Shown: positions 15,665 to 22,610 of the stretch, one piece after another
Layout of the letters: every line of letters begins with the position of its first letter
How positions within the stretch are numbered: the stretch's first letter is position 1
Assembly: GCA_002440125.1 (NCBI GenBank)
Contig: DJRQ01000015.1
Coordinates: 5,656-29,459 of the forward strand
From: Caryophanales bacterium UBA6356
GTDB lineage: Bacteria; Bacillota_I; Bacilli_A; RFN20; CAG-826
Length of the DNA: 23,804 bases
Direction: 5' to 3'
Notes under the pieces: generated by a model
Seen by the model: only the letters and a program-made list of their open reading frames with translations
Database searches by the model: none
Told to the model about the DNA's origin: nothing
Translations under genes and position numbers: made by a program

Positions 15665-16741
15665 TCAGAGATTCTTGACGTATTCCTCGAGTTCGTCCCG
15701 ATGAGCGAGAATGTCTTCGAAGAGAGTGAGCTGACAAAGGGCACGAACCTTGTTGTGCTCTGGATAAGCGACGTGGAAATAAGTATCGCCATTTAGGTAG
15801 TCGCCCATAAAGCGAAGGACGAGCTCATAAGTCATCTTGAGGTATCCATAGACAAGGTACTTCTTCGTCTTTTCATCAAGCATCGAATTCGCTTCAATAA
15901 GATATCCTTTCATGAAGGCATGGAAGAGATCGATATTGACGCCAACCTTCGAAAGATCGGGTTCGTCTTCGTCGGTTTTGGAGGCACTGCTTCGAAGCGC
16001 GTCCCCGACGTCGTCTGGCACATATCCTGGCATGATGGTGTCAAAATCAATAAGGCATAACGCTTTCTTTTCGTCTTTCTCAAAGAGGACGTTTGGAATC
16101 TTCGGATCGTTATGGGTGACATGGAGTTCAAGGCCCTTATAGTCCTCCGCATATTCCTTATAGCTTTCAATGCGAGCGATGACCTCCTTAATAGACTCTA
16201 AGCGACCCGCGGCATCCTTCTTTTTAGCTTCCTCGAAATCGCGATAACGGCTTTTCGTATCGTGGAAATGGGGTATTGTTTCTTTGAGTTTTGAGGCATC
16301 GAAGTCCTTCAGATCGTTTTCGAACCTCCCTAACGTCTTCCCATCTTCAAAGACGATATCGGGATCCTCGCTATAAAGGAGGGTGCGGCAGTCTTCCACT
16401 TCGACGAAAGCACGCCAAGGATCGCCGCATTCGTCATAATGCAACTTCTTGCCATCTTTGGTATTGACGAGCATCAGGCACTCCCTTTCAGGGGCGCCAC
16501 CTCTTTCCTTGATTTTTGCTACAAGGGCAGCGCTAACGGCCTCGATGTTGGACATAACCGCTTCCGGATCCTTGAAAATATTGTGATTGAGTCTTTGGAG
16601 GATGTAGCGTCTTTTATCCGTCACCACGTGGAAGGTGTCGTTGATGTGGCCACTATGTTCGCCAAGGATCTCCAACACCTTGCCTTCGAAAGAGAAATAA
16701 TTGGTTATTTCCCAAACCGTTTCATTTGTTAAGTTTCGCAT
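15665..16741 (-). CDS. nahK: NahK-like N-acetylhexosamine 1-kinase / APH-fold sugar kinase
   Basis: A 358-residue kinase of the aminoglycoside-phosphotransferase fold, closest in pattern to N-acetylhexosamine 1-kinases that phosphorylate GlcNAc/GalNAc at C1 for lacto-N-biose or mucin-sugar use. Visible signs are GHINDTFHV (31-39) of the nucleotide loop, YILQRLNHNIFKDPE (46-60), catalytic loop THNDPKIPNVLF (209-220, D212) and metal-binding LIDFDTIMPG (230-239). A start at 16813 would add 24 hydrophobic residues. I use ATG 16741, which gives the normal family length and lies only 9 nt downstream of a TATAAT box. No Shine-Dalgarno precedes it, so the mRNA may be nearly leaderless. Other APH-fold sugar kinases are possible; the kinase call is firm and the NahK specificity probable. 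Confidence 0.83.
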   Translation of the reverse strand: MRNLTNETVWEITNYFSFEGKVLEILGEHSGHINDTFHVVTDKRRYILQRLNHNIFKDPEAVMSNIEAVSAALVAKIKERGGAPERECLMLVNTKDGKKLHYDECGDPWRAFVEVEDCRTLLYSEDPDIVFEDGKTLGRFENDLKDFDASKLKETIPHFHDTKSRYRDFEEAKKKDAAGRLESIKEVIARIESYKEYAEDYKGLELHVTHNDPKIPNVLFEKDEKKALCLIDFDTIMPGYVPDDVGDALRSSASKTDEDEPDLSKVGVNIDLFHAFMKGYLIEANSMLDEKTKKYLVYGYLKMTYELVLRFMGDYLNGDTYFHVAYPEHNKVRALCQLTLFEDILAHRDELEEYVKNL

Positions 16742-16750
16742 ATAGCAAAA

Positions 16751-16779
16751 ATTATAGATACGCCTTGAAATGAAAGCAA
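16751..16779 (-). promoter_or_regulatory. Promoter of the sugar kinase gene (near-leaderless)
   Basis: TATAAT (16751-16756) and TTGCTT (16774-16779) on the - strand are 17 bp apart. The expected transcription start is 2-4 nt before ATG 16741, leaving no room for a ribosome binding site. Confidence 0.6.
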
Positions 16780-16913
16780 AAAGAAAAAGGAACAAAAGCC
16801 AAGAAAAGAGCATTCATCCGTTAAAAAAGAGCTAAAGGATATCCTTATTGAGCTCCAAAAAAGGGAAGGAAAGGGAAAAAGAAGAAAAATCGAAGCGAAG
16901 AGCAAAGGAACTC

Positions 16914-16942
16914 TTAGGAATGCTTTCTAACGATGTTAGAAT
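16914..16942 (+). promoter_or_regulatory. Promoter candidate for the MscS operon (possibly leaderless)
   Basis: TAGAAT (16937-16942) with TTAGGA (16914-16919) 17 bp upstream would place the transcript start at or next to ATG 16949. The -35 match is poor (3 of 6). The first gene has no clear ribosome binding site, which is consistent with a leaderless message. Confidence 0.35.
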
Positions 16943-16948
16943 GGACTT

Positions 16949-17443
16949 ATGGAAGGAATCGAAGTCCAAGAAATCAATAACACCGATCCTAATAACACGA
17001 AGGAAACCTATTTCGTTCCCGATAACGAAAAGAACAACAAGGAAATCAATGTGGGAACCAAAGAGGTAAGAAACTATGAGGGAAAGCCGAAGAAGAAGCT
17101 TTTGAAGGTCCTCACCTTCGCCTTGACTCTTTCGAGCGCTACGCTTCTCGGAGGCACCCTTTTATCGAACGCTTTCGTCGGAAAAGAACCCACGCTTGGG
17201 AATATTTCTTTTAAAAGGGAGACGAATGATATCCACTATTCCTTCGAAATCAAAGAAATGGGGACGCTCGAGGTATCCTTGCTACTTCAAAGAGAAGAAG
17301 AAACGCTCTATGAAGAGACCTTTAAGGAAAGTGGCACCTACCAAGGAATTATTCGCCACGTTGGAAAAGAAGAACTTGTCGTAACCTTAAGCGCCACTAA
17401 TGGCCTTGACTATTGGAAGGCGCTTTACGAAGAGAAGATTTAG
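16949..17443 (+). CDS. Small single-pass exported protein of unknown function
   Basis: A 164-residue protein not recognised as a known family. An Asn/Glu/Lys-rich cytoplasmic head (1-48) precedes one membrane segment (about 50-76, KKLLKVLTFALTLSSATLLGG) and an extracellular beta-rich domain of about 85 residues. That domain has repeated strand patterns (IHYSFEIKEMG, LEVSLLLQREEE, ELVVTLSATNG) that could be a fibronectin-III-like sandwich. It is the first gene of a + strand set and ends 10 bp before the MscS start. The assigned start has only GGA nearby; a frame at 16848 is less plausible. Co-expression with the channel suggests an envelope role. Confidence 0.68.
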   Translation: MEGIEVQEINNTDPNNTKETYFVPDNEKNNKEINVGTKEVRNYEGKPKKKLLKVLTFALTLSSATLLGGTLLSNAFVGKEPTLGNISFKRETNDIHYSFEIKEMGTLEVSLLLQREEETLYEETFKESGTYQGIIRHVGKEELVVTLSATNGLDYWKALYEEKI

Positions 17444-17453
17444 GAGAGACAAA

Positions 17454-18638
17454 ATGGAAGAGAAGAAAGCAAAAGCAGCAAACATAGAAAATATCGCCTC
17501 TTTGAAAAAGAAGCCCCAAAACATCGCCAAATATATTGTCTATGGCCTTTTGTTCCTGGTCTCTACGATAGGCCTCCTTTTAGTCGTCTATTCAAGGCAA
17601 ATTTGGGGCGATTCGGTCGGTGACAGGATCTTAGGCGAAGGAGTGCAGAATGGTTGGATGGCCTTAGGGCACTACTTTAGCAAGAGAACGCCAGCGATTG
17701 TGACGACCCTGATGATCATCGCCATCGCTTTAGTGCTTATTTCCATATCGAACTTCTTGGTGCGTGTGACAACGCTAAAGGGCAAGAAAGCCAAAACCGT
17801 CGGTAGCCTTATCCGTTCTCTTATCAAATACATCATTATCATTCTATCTTTGGCTTTCATCTTAGGAGCTTGGGGCGTCGATGTTGGTTCCATCGTCGCC
17901 GGCTTAGGCGTTTTGACGCTTATTATCGGCTTAGGTTGCCAATCCCTCATCCAAGACGTTGTGAGTGGGCTCTTTATCGTCTTCGACGACTATTTTAGCG
18001 TCGGCGATATGATCATCGTCGACGGTTTTAGAGGATATGTTGAGTCCATCGGCTTAAGAACGGTGAAGTTAGATGATCATTGCGGCAACGTCAAAGCCAT
18101 CACCAATAGCCAAATAACGACCGTCGTCAATCTCTCAAGGTCCCCTAATCTTATTTACATCAACTTCACCGTTTCCTATAACGAAGACTTAGAACGGGTG
18201 GAGGGCGTTTTGGCCAAAGAGTTCCCCAAGATCAACGCCGCCTTGCCACAACTCGAAGACCCCCTTATCTATAAGGGCGTGGATGGCTATGACGATGCGG
18301 GCGTCGTCTTGGCCTTTGGCGCCACTTGTAAAGCGGAATACCGCTTCCAAGTCGCTCGTGACCTCAAAAGGGAAATCTATCTCGCCCTGGTTCGAAATAA
18401 CATCGAAATCCCCTACGCTCAAATCGTCGTGAATGCGCCAGATCCGAAGAATAGGCCTTTCGCCTCGAAAGAAGAAAAAATGCTCAGTCAAAAAATGAAC
18501 GCCGAGAATCGAAAGCTCGACGAAGTGGATGAAAAGACGCTTCTTGAAAAAGCAAAGGAAGACATCAAGAACATCGAGAAACTCGAAAAAACGAAAAAAG
18601 CCCTTAGAAAGAACGTCAATAAGGAGGAAAAACAATGA
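17454..18638 (+). CDS. MscS-family small-conductance mechanosensitive channel
   Basis: A 394-residue channel that releases solutes when membrane tension rises on osmotic downshift. There are three or four membrane helices (about 26-46, 79-105, 117-137 and 143-175). The pore helix is VGSIVAGLGVLTLIIGLGCQ, followed by the conserved DVVSGLFIVFDDYFSVGDMI, then the beta domain (FRGYVESIGLRTVKL) and the alpha/beta vestibule domain. A Lys/Glu-rich tail (about 345-394) likely forms a coiled coil beyond the usual C-terminus. I start it at ATG 17454, with AGGAGA at 17442-17447, rather than at 17400 inside the preceding gene. Its TGA overlaps the next gene's ATG, so the two are translationally coupled. 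Confidence 0.93.
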   Translation: MEEKKAKAANIENIASLKKKPQNIAKYIVYGLLFLVSTIGLLLVVYSRQIWGDSVGDRILGEGVQNGWMALGHYFSKRTPAIVTTLMIIAIALVLISISNFLVRVTTLKGKKAKTVGSLIRSLIKYIIIILSLAFILGAWGVDVGSIVAGLGVLTLIIGLGCQSLIQDVVSGLFIVFDDYFSVGDMIIVDGFRGYVESIGLRTVKLDDHCGNVKAITNSQITTVVNLSRSPNLIYINFTVSYNEDLERVEGVLAKEFPKINAALPQLEDPLIYKGVDGYDDAGVVLAFGATCKAEYRFQVARDLKREIYLALVRNNIEIPYAQIVVNAPDPKNRPFASKEEKMLSQKMNAENRKLDEVDEKTLLEKAKEDIKNIEKLEKTKKALRKNVNKEEKQ

Positions 18639-20218
18639 TCGAAGAAACTCCTTCGGATAAATACCATTGCGGAGAAACGAAAAGCAAAAAGAAGAAGAGA
18701 CATTTCGGTTGGCTTATCGCCCTCCTTGTCATTGCCTTTATCATCGCTCTCCCGATCGCTTCCCTTTATATCTTTGTCTACGATGGAGGAGATCCAACCC
18801 CAATAAAGGGCTATGATGTCACGACTTCCTTAAAGCAAAAAGCCGTCAAGGCTTTAAGCGAAGAAAGAGAAGAAACGCAAAAGATCGCTTTCTCTTTTGA
18901 GGAGGAGGATCTCCGTGGCCTTATTCAAAATGCCACCAAGAGTCTTTCTTCGGAAAACAAATACCTTCGCGGATTCGATGCGAAAATAGAAGGGAACCAA
19001 TACCTCTTTGAGTGCTATATAGGGAACCTTCCCCTTTCCTTCAAATCCAAAATCACCCTTTGCACCACCCTTAGTGAAGAGAACGAGGATTATGTATTCC
19101 ATATCGATTCTTTTAAACTTGGGAAGATAGGGGTCGGATCAGATATCCTTTCTAAGGTCGGAGCTTCTATGAATGACGAGGATATCGATAATGCCTTCGT
19201 ATCGATGGGCCTCCACGTCTCTAGCAACCTATCCGAAGGAAAGATTGTCTATAAGAAGAAAAACGCAGAGAAGGACGCGATAGCCCTCTTATCCTCTTCC
19301 AGCGACGCTTCCCTATATTCCTCTTTGCTTGAAGAACTTATCGACATGGATCTCTTGACGATAAGCTCGATGAATGGTCTATCTCTATCCATGGATTTAG
19401 AACCCATCCACGACAATAAGGACTTCTTAACCCCTTCCAAAAACCTCTCGCTTTCGGAAGATTTAACTTCCTATAGAGACAAGGTTGTTACCTTGCTTAG
19501 TAGCGAAGAGTCCTTCCGAAAAGAAACGCCTTACGACACCTATTTGATGGAATATCTCATCAAAGGCTATAGCAAGCTTGGCGATGAGGAAAAGAACTAC
19601 ATCAAAGATAAAGACTTTAGAAGCGTTGGCATCGCCTCTCCGCTTCTTTATGAAGGAAAGAGATACGCCGCCGAAGGAAAAGATCTTAATGCTCTCCTCG
19701 AGGAAAGAAAAGGAAGCCTTCTAACGGGTGGCATAAAGGTAAGCGAAGACGAACTCAACCTCCTCTTCCAAGACACCTCCCTTCTAGGAACAAGCTATCT
19801 CGTAAGCGCCCCATTTGATGGAGCCTATGAATCGAGCTATGTGAGCGTCGATAACTTTTATAGCAACATCGTGGATGAGAAAATCTCTTTTGTTTTGGGA
19901 ATCAATTTCGGCGGATACGAGATTCCGGCCATCTTGAATTTTAAAGAGGTCGACGGAAGCGCCATGCTTTCCTTAAAGAAAGATCACTTCTTTATCGGCG
20001 AGAAAGAAATTTCGGAAAACCTTAGCAAAACCCTCTTCGATTTGTTAGGAACAGCCCTTGACGATGAGTATTGGATAGAGGTCGATAAAGAAAACCAAAC
20101 GCTCCAAATCGGTAACCTTTCTTCCCCGATTCTAGGCAAAACCATGGAAGTCTCCCTCAAAGGGAATAGCGTCAAAGAGGATGGCTATCTCCTTTTCCAA
20201 GAAAAAATAAGCTTATGA
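18635..20218 (+). CDS. Large single-pass exported protein of unknown function
   Basis: A 527-residue protein I do not recognise. A basic cytoplasmic head (KSKKKKRHFG, 17-26) precedes one membrane segment (about 25-48); the remaining 475 residues face outside. Repeated alternations of short strands and Leu/Ser/Glu-rich helices (for example DLRGLIQNATKSL, DELNLLFQDTSLL and the C-terminal YWIEVDKENQTLQIGNL) suggest two or three related lipid-binding-like or cystatin-like modules, but this is only an impression. It overlaps the MscS stop (ATGA) and the NUDIX start (ATGA), so all three are translated in linkage. A partner or modulator of the channel is a reasonable guess. Confidence 0.7.
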   Translation: MIEETPSDKYHCGETKSKKKKRHFGWLIALLVIAFIIALPIASLYIFVYDGGDPTPIKGYDVTTSLKQKAVKALSEEREETQKIAFSFEEEDLRGLIQNATKSLSSENKYLRGFDAKIEGNQYLFECYIGNLPLSFKSKITLCTTLSEENEDYVFHIDSFKLGKIGVGSDILSKVGASMNDEDIDNAFVSMGLHVSSNLSEGKIVYKKKNAEKDAIALLSSSSDASLYSSLLEELIDMDLLTISSMNGLSLSMDLEPIHDNKDFLTPSKNLSLSEDLTSYRDKVVTLLSSEESFRKETPYDTYLMEYLIKGYSKLGDEEKNYIKDKDFRSVGIASPLLYEGKRYAAEGKDLNALLEERKGSLLTGGIKVSEDELNLLFQDTSLLGTSYLVSAPFDGAYESSYVSVDNFYSNIVDEKISFVLGINFGGYEIPAILNFKEVDGSAMLSLKKDHFFIGEKEISENLSKTLFDLLGTALDDEYWIEVDKENQTLQIGNLSSPILGKTMEVSLKGNSVKEDGYLLFQEKISL

Positions 20219-20823
20219 AGTGGCGCCTAGTAGAGGTCACGCAAGAAACCTCGCATCCATTCTTGAATTATTTCACCCTCCATTACGAAGTCTTGAAAAA
20301 CGACGAAAAGAAGAACTATTCGTATTACTTGGCAAGTCGTCATAAAAAAGAGGAATTATTGCCAGAAACGCACAATCTCGCACGTCCGGATGGCGTGACC
20401 ATCCCTCTCTATTACCGCGATGAAGCAGGCAACTATTCCATTCTTCTTACCAAGCAGTTCCGTCCCGCCATCGGAGCATACGTTTATAGCGTCCCTGCCG
20501 GTCTAATGGATCCAAACGATAAGGATATATTGGAGGTTGCCAAAAGAGAGGCGAAAGAGGAAACGGGTGCCATTATTGGCGAGTTGGAGGTTCTTAGTAA
20601 GATAGGCACAACCAGCAGCGGCTTAAGCGATGAAACCAATGCTATCGTATTAGGAAGAATTCTTTCTTTCGAAGAAAAGAAGCTTGAAGAATTCGAAGAT
20701 ATCCATGCAAAACTCTATTCTTTAGAAGAAATTCAAAAGATGCTAAAGGAGGATAGCTACTTCTTTTCGAACACGGCAAGGCTCCTTCTCTTGCTTCTTC
20801 TAGAGCGTTTTAAAAAGCGCTAA
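20215..20823 (+). CDS. NUDIX hydrolase, ADP-ribose pyrophosphatase-like
   Basis: A 202-residue hydrolase cleaving a nucleoside diphosphate linked to another moiety, probably ADP-ribose or a similar sugar nucleotide. The layout LLTKQFRPAIGAYVYSVPAG (78-96) followed by the Nudix core REAKEETGA (111-119) is that of ADP-ribose pyrophosphatases. Two oddities are visible. The first Glu of the Nudix box appears as Asp, with one extra residue before the REAKEE segment. The Glu that usually precedes PAG is Ser here. The metal-binding REAKEE residues are intact. It is coupled by ATGA overlap to the exported protein upstream, and its stop lies 19 bp from the stop of the convergent histidine phosphatase gene. 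Confidence 0.88.
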   Translation: MKWRLVEVTQETSHPFLNYFTLHYEVLKNDEKKNYSYYLASRHKKEELLPETHNLARPDGVTIPLYYRDEAGNYSILLTKQFRPAIGAYVYSVPAGLMDPNDKDILEVAKREAKEETGAIIGELEVLSKIGTTSSGLSDETNAIVLGRILSFEEKKLEEFEDIHAKLYSLEEIQKMLKEDSYFFSNTARLLLLLLLERFKKR

Positions 20824-20842
20824 GAGTTTAAACTAAATCCGT

Positions 20843-21580
20843 TTAATCGTGACGCGTATCGTCTTTAAAACATTCGGAGAAGCGTGCGGCAAAGCTCGGC
20901 TCTAATTTTTTTAGCCTTAAATGGGCAAGCGAACCGAATTGGTTCATCCGGAAGAAAGCCTTCCCTTCCCTTCTTTCTTCGCTTACAAGAACCGTTAAAG
21001 AGCTAGGGAGAGGGACCATATACTCCCAAGCAACGACGGGAGAGATATTCATAAGGTGCGACAAAAGAACGCACATAACGCCTAAATGACAGCAAAAGAG
21101 AAGCGTTTCATGATTGCTTTCCTTCACGTCATAGATAGCGCCATTTCGAAGATATCCATATTTTGCTAAGACATTGTCGAATTCCTTCGTGACTCTTTGA
21201 TATTCTTCGAAAGCGCCACTTCCCTTATAGAGTGGCGTATCCATCCACTTATGAGAATCGAACAAATCAGGATATCTATCAAGGGTCGTGGGCAAAAGAT
21301 CCCAAGAGCAGCTTTTAGGCGGAACTCCTGGCTCCAAAATAGTTTTTGGAGGCAAGAATTCGCGAAGCCATTGGCAATAAGTCGCTTCTTTATGGAAGGC
21401 GGCTAAGGTGGGTTTAAGGGTCGCTTTGGCGCGCCCTAAAATAGAGCAATAAAAAGAGGTTATATCAGGATAAAAAGAAACGATATAATCCCTTAGGGCA
21501 TCCGCTTCGCGAAAGCCTATAGACGTCAAAGAATCCTTCTCGTAATCAGGATCTCCATGCCGAACAAAAAGAAGTTTCAT
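20843..21580 (-). CDS. Histidine phosphatase family protein (phosphoglycerate-mutase-like)
   Basis: A 245-residue phosphatase. The N-terminal FVRHGDPDY (5-13) carries the RHG motif whose His (H8) becomes phosphorylated. CSILGRAKATLKPT supplies the Arg of the phosphate pocket, and FCCHLGVMC near 185 the second catalytic His. I start at ATG 21580; an upstream ATG at 21625 would add 15 residues overlapping the cyclophilin gene. The start follows the cyclophilin stop by 1 bp and lacks a good ribosome binding site, so coupled translation is likely. Bacillota proteins of this branch act on small phosphate esters; the substrate is not predictable here. Confidence 0.88.
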   Translation of the reverse strand: MKLLFVRHGDPDYEKDSLTSIGFREADALRDYIVSFYPDITSFYCSILGRAKATLKPTLAAFHKEATYCQWLREFLPPKTILEPGVPPKSCSWDLLPTTLDRYPDLFDSHKWMDTPLYKGSGAFEEYQRVTKEFDNVLAKYGYLRNGAIYDVKESNHETLLFCCHLGVMCVLLSHLMNISPVVAWEYMVPLPSSLTVLVSEERREGKAFFRMNQFGSLAHLRLKKLEPSFAARFSECFKDDTRHD

Positions 21581-21581
21581 C

Positions 21582-22085
21582 TTATTGGATCTTTTCGAAA
21601 ACGGGCGTTGGCTCGTTTTCCACAATCGCTTCCTCGATCACAATGGGCGTAAGAGGACGATCGCTTGGGCTCTTTTTTTGCTTGGCGATTTTATCGACGA
21701 CCTCCATCCCACTTATAACCTTCCCGAAAGCGGAATATTGGCCATCCAAGAAGGTATCGTCCTTATCGCAAATGAAGAATTGGGAGCCGGCGCTATCGAA
21801 GGAGGCGCTTCGAGCCATAGAAATGACGCCTCTTTTATGGCTAAGGTCATTCTTCACGCCATTGGCACGAAATTCGCCCTTAATGGAATAGCCTGGCCCT
21901 CCCATGCCATTTCCCAAAGGATCGCCACCCTGAATCATGAAGCCTTTAATGATACGATGAAACGTTAGGCCATTATAGAAACCGCTTGAGCAAAGGCTTA
22001 CGAAGTTCGAAGCCGAAACGGGAGCGTTCTTATAATCCATCTCGAGAACGATGTCGCCATAATCTTTAATACGCAAAGTAACCAT
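21582..22085 (-). CDS. Cyclophilin-type peptidyl-prolyl cis-trans isomerase
   Basis: A 167-residue cytoplasmic proline isomerase that assists folding. The active-site block FHRIIKGFMIQGGD (42-55) contains the catalytic Arg. SQFFI (101-105) and LDGQYSAFGKV (113-123) complete the pocket; the Trp found in many eukaryotic cyclophilins is Tyr here, as usual in bacteria. No signal peptide is present. It starts at ATG 22085 with AGGAG at usual spacing, and a short leader from an extended -10 promoter. The histidine phosphatase gene follows after 1 bp. Confidence 0.96.
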   Translation of the reverse strand: MVTLRIKDYGDIVLEMDYKNAPVSASNFVSLCSSGFYNGLTFHRIIKGFMIQGGDPLGNGMGGPGYSIKGEFRANGVKNDLSHKRGVISMARSASFDSAGSQFFICDKDDTFLDGQYSAFGKVISGMEVVDKIAKQKKSPSDRPLTPIVIEEAIVENEPTPVFEKIQ

Positions 22086-22106
22086 GTTTATCTCCTAACA
22101 AACGGC

Positions 22107-22115
22107 ATTATAGCA
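22107..22115 (-). promoter_or_regulatory. Extended -10 promoter of the cyclophilin operon
   Basis: On the - strand TGCTATAAT (22115-22107) is a perfect extended -10 element, placing the transcript start near 22100. This leaves a leader of about 15 nt with the AGGAG site. No good -35 is present, as is common with extended -10 promoters. Confidence 0.6.
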
Positions 22116-22341
22116 TTGTAAGCAATAGAAAATGCGTGCCAAAAAGGTTTGGAACGAGCGGAGTATGGGCTTTATTCGGATTTTAAGAAATCTCAAAAAA
22201 CAGAGAATTCTTCTAAAACTCAAAGGTGCTTGCCTATTGGCGAAGATAATGCGCGCTTGGGCGAGGGAAAGCGATGGTGCTTCGCTAAAAAGAAGGAAAA
22301 GGGACAACTAATCCTTTCCTTTTTCCAAAAAATGGAGAAAG

Positions 22342-22383
22342 AAAAAGGCCAAAATACCTATGGCATTCGACCTTTTTTCGGCC
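22342..22383 (-). terminator. Intrinsic terminator of the RNA or of the secreted-protein gene
   Basis: On the - strand GGCCGAAA (22383-22376) pairs with TTTTGGCC (22354-22347) with one G-U, then five T (22346-22342). It lies about 265 nt beyond the stop codon of the secreted-protein gene, far for a simple 3' end. Confidence 0.6.
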
Positions 22384-22560
22384 CTGTACCTTTTAAGGGG
22401 ATGGATGGGGAAGGCGCTAAAGCAACCCGCCAAAGCTGTAACAATCGATGGGGATGGCGATTCTTGTTGTCACCATTAAGAGCTACAGAGCCCGTCTTTA
22501 AAGCTTTCGCTGGTAGTTTTGACTTAACTACCTTAAGCTACCTCAAAGTTTAAAGAGCCA
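22342..22560 (-). ncRNA. Candidate structured RNA, class not identified
   Basis: The 525 bp between cyclophilin and the secreted protein hold no credible ORF, but 22342-22560 read on the - strand forms several helices. GGTAGTT/AACTACC has a 7-nt loop (22533-22513), followed at once by AGC-GAAA-GCT with a GNRA loop. GTGAC...AATCG pairs with CGATT...GTTAC (about 22471-22439), then comes GGCG...CGCC (about 22432-22414), and finally a terminator stem with a T-tract at 22346-22342. Helices plus a terminal terminator in a non-coding gap suggest a small RNA of about 200 nt, or a structured 3' UTR of the gene ending at 22611. A raiA-type RNA came to mind from the opening hairpins, but that is a guess. 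Confidence 0.4.
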
Positions 22561-22610
22561 CAAAATCAGCATTTTATTGGATCAATGCAGCAAAGAATAG
22601 CGTCTCTATC

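Noticed and set aside
16742..16813. 24-residue hydrophobic N-terminal extension of the sugar kinase
   Set aside because: The kinase reaches normal family length from 16741, the promoter -10 box lies inside the extension, and a membrane segment is not expected in this family.
16848..17069. 73-codon + frame before and overlapping the small exported protein
   Set aside because: Low-complexity Lys/Arg/Glu/Ser composition from purine-rich DNA, no ribosome binding site, and it overlaps the better gene at 16949.
22149..22553. 134-codon + frame beginning at TTG
   Set aside because: No ribosome binding site, no recognisable domain, and its opposite strand carries RNA-like helices and a terminator.
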